Positions 39,901 through 51,900 of a DNA stretch of 64,000 nt are shown here, one piece after another. Within the stretch, counting starts at the first letter, position 1. Every line of letters starts with the position of its first letter. The DNA lies in the NCBI RefSeq assembly GCF_943734655.1, contig NC_071353.1, positions 148,410,043 through 148,474,042 on the forward strand, given 5' to 3'. The translations under genes and the position numbers were made by a program. The stretch is from Sabethes cyaneus. Its lineage: Eukaryota; Arthropoda; Insecta; Diptera; Culicidae. The notes under the pieces were generated by a model. That model saw only the letters and a list, made by a program, of their open reading frames with translations. It had not been told where the DNA came from and made no database searches.

Positions 39901-42900
39901 CTACGCAATACGTTGTAAATTTCACTGGCAAATAAGGATTTTGAGGAATACGGAACGGATATTTGAAAAAATAGTCAAGTTAATTATAGATGTTCCTGAG
40001 AAATTTAATAATGATTATTGTGGCAGTAGAAAGGCTAGGTCACGCCGCTAGGTGGATTAATTCGGGTTTTATAAATTAGAAAAGGCCTCAAAATAACTTC
40101 AAGTAAAGCCAGAATCGCTGAAAAACGCTTCTAAAAGGAAAAAATGAAAAAATATTTTAAATTTCGTCAAAAGTCATTTAGAAAAAAATTTTAAACTCCT
40201 GAAGAGGCTTTTTTACAAATGAAACCAATTTAAGTCTAAAATTCTTCAAATTAACCGAAGTTTTTAGCTGCTAACTTCAAAAACCCAAAATAGAACCTTT
40301 TAAAAAATAATCCCCAATTAACCACAAAATGTTCATAAACAACCCGAAAAGGCTTTCTTAAGATAATGTGAAATTAAGCCAAAAAATGTCTTGTAAATCT
40401 CATATTAAACCCAACCCATGGCGAATATTTCACTGAAGATTCCAACAGGACGGAGGGACGATGTACGTTCCGCCATAACTCCGAAATGCCTGAACGGTTC
40501 TTGATCAAACTTGGCACACATGTTCTTTGACATAAAAGAAGAATCAGCACAGAGAGGTTACCGAAAGAGAGGGTGGTCTTTTATAAGAGGGGGAGGAAGG
40601 TTGAAACGCGTAAAGGGGTGCGTTTGTCTTGCATTTGGGCCGATAGCAGTTGTACCAGTGGTTGAATGACAAGAAGGGGTTTCTGAAAGAGGGGGATAAG
40701 GTAGCCATAACCATTGACAATGAACAAGTTAAAAAAAAAAAACAAAAAAAGGCTATCTCATTTTATAGAGATTATCGAAAAGAAGACAGATTTACAAGTG
40801 GCTGGTCGACAAAAAAGGGGGGGGAGGAGGTGGCGAGCAGGGAATAGACACATTCAAATGAAGAAAAAGGGTTTTGGTTCTTGCATTCTGAGAATGTTCC
40901 TTACAATAACAGATATGCAAGTGGCTAAGAAACAAAAGAGCCCCGACTAAGATCGCATAATCAGCTAGTTTTAAATAACGCCAAAACTCACCACAAAACA
41001 CTTTCTAAACAACAGATAAGACATTTTCAAAAATGATACCTAATTAAGCTTTAAATCGCTTAAAATGGCATTGCTGCCTTAGATTTAACCAGAAAGACCT
41101 TTTTAAAAATCATACTAAATCAAGCATAGAAATGCTTTTAAAGGCGTTTCGAAAAAATGACTCCACTTTAGATAGACAAAAATTCTTTGGAAAGGTTTTC
41201 TTTAAACGATCCCAAATTAACCCTTAAGTCACTGAAAATGCTTCTGATGACAGGAAAAGCCATTTTAAAAAAGTGATATTAAATTAAGACGAAAATCGCC
41301 GAATGACGCTTCTAAAATAAGAAAAAGCGAAATGGCTAAGAGAAATGCCAAATTTCTTACATAACATAAAAGGAGCAACGACGCAAAATAATAAAATGTC
41401 TATTTTGATTCATTTTTGTTCAATTTTTTCTCCATTTTCGCTGAAGTATTAGTTTTATTTATGGTGCATTTTTGGTCCATTTTTTGTTTTAATTTTGATG
41501 TTTTGCGGTCTATTTTTTGGTTCGTTTTTTGCTTTAATTTTGATCTGTTTTGCGATCTATTTTTTGTCTATTTTTGGTTCATTTTTTGGTCAATTTTTTG
41601 TTCATTTTTAGTCCTTTTTTGGTCCAATTTTGATCCATATGTTCATCCATATTTTGTTCCATTTTTTGGTCATTTTTTCGGTTCATTTTTTGGTAAATTT
41701 TTTGATTCATTTTTTGGTTAATATTTTGTTCTATTTTGGATTCATTTTTTTCTTTTTTTTAGTCTATTCTTGGGTCCATTTTTTCGCCCATATTTCGTTT
41801 CATTTTTGGTCTATGTTTTGGTCCACTTTTTTTTGGTACAGTTTAGGACGTTTTTCGGCCCCTTTTTGGTCCATTTTAGGGTACATTTTTTGTTCTTTCT
41901 TGGTCCATTTTTTGGTACAGTTTTAGTCGATTCTTTGCTGCATTTTTTGGTCTATTTTTGGGTTAGTTTTTTGGTCCATTACTGGGCCAATTTGTTTTGT
42001 TCATTTCTTGGTCCATTTTTAATCTGTTTTGGGGTCAGTTTTTTGGTACAGTTTTAGTTAATTTATGGTGCACCTATTAGTCCATTTTTGTAACCATTTT
42101 TTAGTTAATTTTTTGGTTTATCTTTGGTCCATTTGTTCGTCCATATTTTGTACCATTTTTGGTCAATTTTGTTGGCCTATTATTTGTTCATTTTTTGGTT
42201 CTGGTAAATTTTTTGATTCATTTTTTTTGTTCAATTTTTGCCCCATTTTCGCTGCAGTTTTAGTCCATTTATGGTGCATTTTTGGTTCATTTTTTGTTTT
42301 AATTTTGATGTTTTGCGGTCTATTTTTGGTTCATATCTCGTTTCATTTTTTGATTCATTTTTAGGCCACTTTATAATACATTTTGTTGTTCATTTTTGGA
42401 TTCATTTTTTGCAGCATTTTTGATTCATTTTTTGGTACGGTTTTAGTCGATTTTTGCTGCATTTTTTATACAATTTTAAGTAAATTTTTCGGTCTATTTT
42501 TAGGTCCGTTTTTGGTACATTTTTGGCCCATATTTTGTTCCATTTTTGACCTAATTTTTGGTCAATTTTTTGTCATTTTTTTCTGGTAGATTTCTGATTC
42601 ATTTATTGTTTGATTTTTATCCTTCTCGGCTTTGTTTGCTTCGTGTTTCCTTCTTTCGAAGCATTGCCCTCGATCTTCCTTCTTATCTGTCACGTTCGTT
42701 CTATTTATGGCTCTCTTTTTTTCGTTTGCTTTCCGTTTTGCCTTTTTTATCTCACATGTTTCGTCTTTTTCTTTCCAGTTTACCATTTTCTTTGGTCCAT
42801 TTTTCCTGTTGTTTTCTTGCTATTCTGTCCCATTTTCCCATTTCGTGTCCCATTTTCTTTTATATTTCGTTTAACCTCTTTTTCCTCTCTGTCGATTTCT

Positions 42901-45900
42901 TCATTCGTTCGCTATTCTTTTCCCTTTTGATTTTTTATTCTTTTATTTTCTCCCATTTTCCCACCTTTTCTGTCACGTTTTTTTCCTTTTTGCTGCCCAC
43001 TGTTTACTCTCTGTCCCGTTTTTCAGCCCTGATTTTCCCCTTTTTATTCCGTTTTTCGTATTTTTCTTCCTTTTTTCCACTTTTTCAGGCCCGTTTTGCC
43101 TCTGTTCATGTCTCATTGTCATGTTCTGTCCAGTCTTTTATCGTCTTTTTTGTTCCTGGCCTTCATTCTTTAAGTTTTACTTAAAATCACTAAAAACAAA
43201 AAAGGAAAGAAATAAATTTTAAACAATCGACGCTAAATAAAAGGGAAATGATTGACCGAAAGGTAAATAAGGGAAAAAACAAACGAGGCGAAATAGGAAG
43301 TGAGTTCACAGTGTCTAAAAATCTGAAAATTTGTATCTGTATTTTCATTGCGAAAATTTCTATAGACAGCCGGCAAGCAATTATTAAAATTTATCGAATT
43401 TAACGCCCCCATCCACACGCGACATTCAATTACCATCAACAATGTCGTAATTTGTTTTGACCCGAACCAGTACAACAAAACAATGCAATGGGGGTCGGGT
43501 GTCGGACTCGGATTTATTTACTCATTTTTTTTCGGCTCGACATTCCTTTATGCCAGAAACTTCAAACTCATCGCCTCCACCAATCAAATATTTTGACTAA
43601 ATCACATTGTTATTGTTCGAACGAACGTGTGCGCATAAATCGTCAACAAGTAAACGAATTACTCTGTACGTACGGCGGAAAGGTCGTCGAGCAGCGGTTG
43701 AAAATTCAATTTACACCCATACGATACTCTCCACTCCACAGCCACACCCGACCCGACCAGTATTCGATTTTATTGCTTATTCAAATGTCGGGTGGTTGAG
43801 AAAAGGAAAAATATGTTGACATTAATGTATCGATAACGTGCCAAGTTCGCTGGTTGATTGGCTGGACGATTTCTGCTGCTATGGCTTTGGCTTTACGATA
43901 CGAAGTACGAACTGATGATGGGAACACTTTAAATTATTTATTTTTTGCCGTACATACATGACTTAACAGCGGTTGTCGTCATCGCCGGAACGGAGTGTTG
44001 AAAAATTTTTATTTCTTCTCAACCCGAATTCGAAACGTAAATCAGACAGTCAATTTCTAGTGTGAATGAATGGCTCTACAGTTCTGTTGCTGTTGCTTGC
44101 ACTTGTTGAGTTTCCTCTTCCTGATAGTATGTTTGTTTCTCGGTGAAGGATAACCGCTCGGTTTCCATCTGAAAATACACATTCAAAACCTTCCGGCTAG
44201 TACAAACAATCTTTGAAAATGATGGCTTGTAGCTACTCTCCAAATACTGCTGCTCCTCCCACCGCCACAACACAACATTGTTCAGTGAAGTGGATTATTT
44301 GTTCTAACCCAAAATCCATTGGCCCTCCACCCGCGCGCCGTCGTTGGTCCTCTCCATCGTCACTCTAAATCAATAAACGCTCTACAATGCACAGTTTATA
44401 TATAGAGGTACACATGCAAAAAACCTTCCATGCCTCGGGCGCAGATGAACCATAGCTGGAGCAACCCTGAGTTGGTGGTTAGACTGGTCCAAAAAAATTT
44501 ATAATCTTCCATCTGTGGGTAGTCCTCAATTTGTGACGAATTTCCAATTTCTTTCGAACGTCTTTGACTATCCTCAAACACTGGTTTAAATTCATTCGAA
44601 AAAGCTCTTGTACTGAACCACCCTACTATCCTTTCGACGGCACTCCTGTGGGGGGGAGGATGCGTTGTGCAAACCAGTGACCGAACGTCGGAGAAAAGGC
44701 AAATGTTTCAGAATCGATAAATTCGTTGGGAGTTGAACTCAACTTTCACCAGATTCCCGTCCTTCTCGACTTTACCGTCACGACACGGCTTTCATATAGT
44801 TACGCCGGCAGATGCTTCTTGTCGAGGACGGCCTCCTCCGCCGTCGCAGTTAACCCCTGCTCCGGTCCGGACTGCATCATCAGATTTTTATTTATGAACG
44901 AACCGAGCAAACAAACACCGTGTGTGTGCTAGCTGCTGGCTAGGCTGGCAAAAATTTGCCGACTTGGGTGTACTGTCTGCCGAAGCTCCAGGGCTTGGCT
45001 CACTTGTACGACTCGGCAGTCGGCAGGCGGCCTGGAAAAACGCCTGGGTAGGCACATCCACAGGTGTTTGCAATGCAATTTCGATATGCAACAAACGACT
45101 AAAAGGCGGACCCCGACGACGACGGTGATGCTGTACGCTTGCATCACACATCGTGGTGGTGCCGGCCGTCGATATGACATTTCATTATTAACTGGGTTGC
45201 ATTCCGCCGTTCCCCAGTCAGTGATGACATTCGTCGGGACGGAACAATTGTGGCATACTATAAGGTAAACAAAAAAGGCTTTTTTATGATGGCATCATTT
45301 CCATGGACGCTACTGGACAATGTGAATCCAATGAATCACGGACGATGAGTGATTTGCTCTTCATTTCTGAGCTGCATTGTGCTACTGTTGTACTGGAGTA
45401 ACAGGTGTATGTTTGCACATTGCACTTCACTCGGAAATTGGTGTCAAAGGTATTAATTTGATTGAATTTGACTCGCTGTCTTGTTTTAGTTTGGATTTAC
45501 AACAGACAAAGATTAAATCATGTCATCTTTTTGTATGTTTTCGAAGGTCTTTAAAGTTTGGACAAAAAAGGAGAGGAGCACAAAATATACAAAAACTTAA
45601 AAAATTTTAATAAATCAAAATTGAAATTAAAATAAACTGCAAGTGTGTCTTATTTTCATCCGTGCCTGTGAAGCAAGGCAATCACACAAAAAATATTTTC
45701 GGAAATTTGACCCTGCAAACTCATCGATTTGCTCATCGATAACTCACCATTTTGAATCTATATATATAAGAGTCTTGTCTGTAGCCAAAACGAGGGGCGC
45801 GATATGTATTTTAGTGGTAATAATCGGCCACACTAAGCAAAGACTCAAACCAATCATACCAGATTGCATTCAAGACGAGCAAAAGTAACGTAGTTGCACT

Positions 45901-48900
45901 TCATAGAATTACATAGCGTTAGCGTTACATAGCGTACCTCCAATTTGCTCTCAATTAGACGCGAGGCGACGCGCGCAGGTTACAGCTAGTATCGAAATGA
46001 CATTTAAACAACCATTTTGGCCATCCGACAGCCATTTCCGTTTCAAAACAGTGTGTTACGGGGATGATGTTAAGTGGCTAGTCGCTATATTTGATTTTCA
46101 ACAAGCAACATTTTAAAATTGAAATCATACTCCTATTGTATTTGTTCCGTTACACTGCATAATTGCGGCTCTACAAAACAAAAAAATAGTGGAAAATTCA
46201 AATCTTTGAAATTAAATATTAGTGGCAATAAATCAAAAGGCTTATAATACTGGCTGTGATCTGATCTCAAAGGAAGCTCGTCATTTTAATGCTATCCAAT
46301 CCTGGTCCGTCCCGTCCGAACGTGTTGTGCCGTGTATCGTCTGTGTTTGAGATGTAACAGAGAAAGTAATTTAAAAAAAATTAAAATCATTTAAAAAAAA
46401 TGCATTTCTAGCATTTAGAAGCGTTTTGCTGTACACTGAAGTCGCTTTTTACGCGGTTTGTTTTTTACGCGAATTTCGGAATTTACGCGGATGTGCTCAA
46501 AACGTCTATTTTTTCGCGTAGTGTTGAAATCCACAAATTTTTTTTTACGCGAAATTTTGGTCTTTTTTTACACAATTTTGAATTTACGCGGTTTTTTTAC
46601 GCGAATTTCGGAATTCACGCGGTTTTATCTACGCAGTTTTGATTTACGCGGGACGTATCCTTCGCGTAAAAAGCGACTTGAGTATAATTTTATTCTTAAT
46701 TTGGAATCGTTGTTTAAAACGCCCTTTTCTAGTTTTTCGAAAATGGCTTTTCTGATCTTTAGATTCATTTTCAGCGATTTAAAGCTTAAGTTGGAATTAT
46801 TTTTTTGAAAAAGCAAATTGGGTATCACTGTCAATAAGACCTTTTCTGGCGTTAAAAATCATTTTGCGGGGATTTTTATTTAAGGCCGTTAGAAATATTT
46901 TATAAAGTTTTTGTCCTTCCAGTGTTCGACCACTGAAGGGGGGGGGGGGGGCATTCCAAACATTTTTCAGAAATTTTAGAGTTCGTTTTAAGAGCCTTTT
47001 CAGATCATTGGTTCAATTCCTTCTAGCCTGTAGAAGTCTTTTTTGAAAAGCCCATCGAGAGCGATTTTATGCTTAATTTGGCACGATATTTCAAATACAC
47101 TCAAGTTCCGTTGCTCAAGTTCCGTGTAAATTAAAACGACGTAAAAAACCGCGTTAAATCCAAACCTATGCGTAGAGCATGTCCGCGTAAATTCCAAAAA
47201 TTTCGTAAAAAGCCACTTCAATGTACGCTGTTTCTGTTTTTAGAAGCATTTTTTTCAATTTTTAGCTTAATTTAAGATTGTTTGTTAAATTGGCTTTTCT
47301 AGCTTTCGAAAGTGTTTGTAGCCAATTTTGGCTTAATATAGAATCGTTTTTAAAAAGACCTTTTGTGGTCTTTGGGAGCGCTTTTTGGTTTCATTTAAGG
47401 CCGTTTTCAATCAGCCGCTTTGCTGACATTTAGAAGTGCTTTTAGGCTTCACTGGGAACCTTAAGTATTGGTTTAATACTTAATTTGGAATCATTTTAAA
47501 AGATATTTAGAAACATTGTATACCTAATTGACTTTTATTTTTGAAAAGGCACTTTCGATATTTCGGCTGGACGGTGTGCAGAAAGAGTCAGTAGGATCGT
47601 TGTACTAGCCCCGTAATTGTCCTCTACTTTAACCTTAGAGCGGTCGCGTTAAAAAAAGTTACATAAGCGGTCGCGTCGTGTACTGAGTACACGGCGAATA
47701 ATACTGCCTATATCTCAGGACTGACATGAAATAGAAGGTTGCGGTTTTCGACAAAGTTGTTTATCAATTTAAGACGCATCTGGAAACGAACAATAAAGTT
47801 TGAAAACTGATCCGCTAGATGGCGCAAATGGCGACCAAAACAAATGATTCTAGAATCTCGATACTAGAATCTCTAATATCTCGGGACTGAGAAGAGATAG
47901 ACGATTGCTGTCTTTGGCAAAGTTGTTTATCTGGACGAGATCAATCTGACTGCGGATAACAAAATTCGGAACTGATACGGTAGATGGCGCTTATAACGAG
48001 CATATTGAGTTTTTTTTTGAATATCTCAGAGTCGTGACGAGATAGACTGTTATTGTGTTCTACAAAGTTATTTGTTCGAACAAGACACATTTGGAAATTC
48101 ATAACAAAGTTTGAAACTGTCTCAGTAGGTGGCGCGCGTGGTCAAATTATAATCTTATGATGATATCTCATGACCATGATACGATAGAAAGTGGCGGTTT
48201 TTGACAAAGTTGTGTGTCTAGACAAGATGAATTTGAAAATGATCGGTCAAATTCAGAACTGTCCCGCTAGATGTCGCAGTTGGTAAAATCATATTTCTTT
48301 TTGCGATATCTCAGCTTATGTCGAATAAACGGTGAAATGGCTTATCTGGTCTGGAAAAGAACACCAAAATGTTTGTAAATAGTATTCTTTTGACGATTTT
48401 CCCAAAGCAGAGTATGTGAATCATCGACAATGTTGACAAACTGAATAATGCACATATCACCTAGGAATACATGATACTTATTCAACTTACCCAAGTAGCA
48501 CACTTACGATACTTTTATTTAAATCAATTTATTAATGACTCACATTAGTTGTATAACAATTAGTTGTACAGTTTTATAATGAGTATGTTATTAGGGAAGC
48601 TTGCTATGGTATGTTGAGGTAATGCTTTAAACATTAGAATGTTAGAATTATGTTGACACTTACCATAAAACAATACAAAACGAGCATTTGTTTGTTTTAT
48701 TTCCTGCTATGATAATGAGAATGAAAAATGTACATTAGATTCCTAACAATTCTATAATATTCTTATTACGGTCACTTATATCATACAGGAAATAACACAC
48801 ACGTAATACAAGGAAAGAGTAAAGAATTCGAGCCCAATGAAAAAAGCAAGCTGTTTTGCAAATGAGTATCAAGAGAGTGCACTTCAGTCGTGTTGTCGCG

Positions 48901-51900
48901 TTAGCAAAACAAATAGCTTTGGTTTTATCATCACGCACACGTTAATAATTGCAAGCATCAACGTTGCCATTATGCATGTCTGCCAAGTTAACTACGGGAT
49001 ACGTTGCTGGCCCAACAAGCCACTCGTCGTATGTTCGAGTCTCGACTGGGCGGTGCCGCTTCAGAGTTAATAGGATCTTTGCACTAGCCCAGTGATTTTC
49101 CTGTACTCTAATAACCGGCAGCGATATCTATCGATAAAGAAGGGTCAAGTTCTGAAGGACATTTATATCCATGCATGGTTTTGCTTTGCTGATAAATCTA
49201 GATTTTACCAGATTTTTTATTGCATGCCAGACAAAGTTCTAAATCTTCCAGATATTTGGTAATGTCCCAGATTTTTGTTTCTCCGTTCTGCAAAGGAGTC
49301 ATCGCTCCTAATTTCAGACAACATTTTGTACCGGCGTTGATCAAAACTGGCAAGACGTTTCCCGAAAAAGTCCTCCCCATCGGTCAAATTGATCGCCAGA
49401 TTTTGACATTTATTCGTGTTTACCAGGTTTTCGAATAAACCTATTAGCGACCCTGGGAAGAATAGGGACTCAAACACTCTAAAATATTTTTTTAAGAATG
49501 TGATGGAAACGCAGCACGGGTTTCCAGGAATCTTGTTCTGGTGATATTTCTATATAGACGATGTAGACGACGAAATTGCTTCGTCAAAAGCATTTTGATC
49601 AGTCTGTGCTCTTCATCTTGTCTTTTGATAAAAGTTGAAGCAATACGTATCAATTGCTTCTTTCAGGAAACCATAAAAATAGCTGTTGATTGACTGGAAT
49701 TGACAACGCAATCGATGATGAAAAGGACAACGATACGTTATCTAACGTGTTTTGACTACAGAAACCACTTTGTAGCGAACAGCAGTGTTCTATGCCATCA
49801 TGGTTCCGCAATATTCCGAAAATAATTTGATTTTCTCATCATCTCCACCTACTACTACTTCATTCCGAATTTAATTTACCTTCATCGGAAGCATATTGAC
49901 ATGATAAACAACTTTGTCGAAAACATCAACCTTCTATCTCGTCATGGTTCGGAAATATCGCCAAATGAATTAAATTTCACCGTATACTCCATCTAGCGGA
50001 CTAGTTCCAAACTTCAGAGTTCGTTACCAAATGTGTCTTGGCTTTACAAACAACTTTGTAGTAAATAGTAACCTTTTAGCTCATTACGGTTTTAAAATAT
50101 TCTTAAATGAATTTAATTGCTGCATTATTAGCGCCATCTAGCGAATCAGTTCCGAATTTTGTTGTATATCACGGGATGTGTCTTAACTAGATAAGCAACT
50201 TTGTCGAAAGTCGCAACCTTCTATCTATTCACAAACTTGAGTTATTGCCCGCCGTGTACTCAGTACACGACGCGACCGCTTGCGTAACTTTTTTCATTTC
50301 AAAAAAGTTACGTTAGTGGTCGCGCTGGTGTACTGAGTACACGCGCGCGGACACACCATTTTTACAAGCATCTTTCGACCCCTTTTTTTATTTCTTTTTT
50401 CTATATTTTGGCATCATTAGAAAGAGGAAGAGTAGATCTTCGAATACAACCAAAACCTGGTGTGATTTGATTAAAATTTCGATGATTTTTTCGCGTTTTT
50501 CGAAAACGCGTGTACTCAGTACACTAGCGCGACCGCTCTAGGGTTAATAACCGGCTACAAATCCGGTCGATGAACAAGGGTTAAGTCTCAGAGACCTGTA
50601 TAACCCAAGGCATTGCTTTTTTTGCTGAATCATTTTTTGAAAAGGCTTTAGACCCGTCTTTATGGAAAGATTATCTAGCAGCACCGCTCGGTCGAGATTC
50701 ATTCTGTTCAATGAACCTATTGAATCAAATTCAAGAATAACAACCTTCCTGCCATACACGCATACTATAGCAAATAGGCTTATACGGCTTATGCAGAACA
50801 CCACAAGCAATGTTTGGTGGTATTCACCCGTATCGCTGAAGCAGCAAATGAGAAAATTTTGCGAACGATGCATGCAGATATGGCAACCGCGGTCTATTTT
50901 CATATCGTGTAAAAGTTGTTCCCCATTTTCTTAATACCTCCTTCATTGATACTGAATTAGCACCAGGAACAGTGTGCTGGTAGGTTTGTTCAATGAGATC
51001 GCTGACCCGACGCTCGCGTCGTGTTGAACGTTTTACTCTACAGCTTCGAAGCTAAATAAAATGGAATCGAAATGGGATAGAAATATTTAATACTAGATGA
51101 GCCCGAATGTTACGATCCGGAAAATATAAATGTCTGTTAAGAATTCAGAAAACTGCGGCTACATTTCATTGGCCAGTGTTTGTGAAGATGTTTAATCTTT
51201 GTGTTAGTTCTTTGAGTTATTATATTGCATAATATAGCTCTAAGATGTTGTACATAAAAGAGTCAGCTGGAAACTGAAACAAATAGTTTTTCTTGGTCAT
51301 ATTGGATTTTATTTAACTGATTCTTTAGGCGGGCAATATGGCTCTTTTGTGTGAGTGGCTCTGAACCCAATAGAGTAGACGGTTCAGCCGCAAACCGTAT
51401 GAATCGGAGTCGGTGTTAAGTCAGACAGAACCGAGTGGCAAATTTCTGACTTCGAGAAAAACGTATTCAAAGTTTGCTGCATTCGAAATCATCTTCTAAC
51501 TCTGGCTGTTTGCAACATTTATGTAGTCTGATTAGAGTAAAATGTTGCTTAGAAAATTCTTGATCGTTTGCTATCATTAACTCATTTTTTAAAATTTTGC
51601 GACTTGGTCCGGTCTCATTTAACACCGACCATATGATATCGCGACAAGCAATCGAGTTGAGCAGGCGAGTCGAGCAGTCGAATCAAACAATCGAGCTGGT
51701 TCGAGCAGTTGAGACGAACAGTTAAGTCGAGCAGTTAAATAGGGCAGTCAAATCGAGCAGTTAAGTCGAGTAGTCTAGTCGAGCAGTCGAATCGAATGGT
51801 TTAGTCGAGCAGTCGGGTCAAGCGGTTAAGTCGAACAGTTGAGTCGAGCAGTTCATTCGAGTAGTCCAGTTGAGTAGCTGAGTCGAGTAGTCCATTCGAA

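Larger units (their letters stand above)
46370..47560 (+). repeat. Degenerate ~65-70 bp tandem array (same theme as 40080-41390, opposite orientation)
   Basis: Repeats TTTTCTAGCNTTTAGAAGCGTTTTT...TTAGCTTAATTTGGAATCATTTTTAAAA. It is interrupted by two MITEs (46434-46684 and 47098-47223). A run of about 16 G lies near 46936-46951. Confidence 0.55.

Noticed and set aside
41416..42423. Apparent direct-repeat array considered as a CRISPR array
   Set aside because: Units are 12-15 bp and contiguous without spacers, in an animal genome; it is a minisatellite.
42558..43184. 208-residue Phe/Ser/Leu-rich frame that looks like a membrane protein
   Set aside because: It lies wholly in a pyrimidine-biased degenerate tract; hydrophobicity follows from T-rich codons and there is no domain or gene context.
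44922..45180. GC-rich overlapping frames that might be another alternative scrib exon
   Set aside because: No start with a phase-1 donor and no exon-like composition could be shown; frames are open on both strands.
48485..48680. Possible third copy of the CCCAAGTAGCACA MITE
   Set aside because: Only the left end matches; no matching right terminus could be found, so it is not reported as an element.
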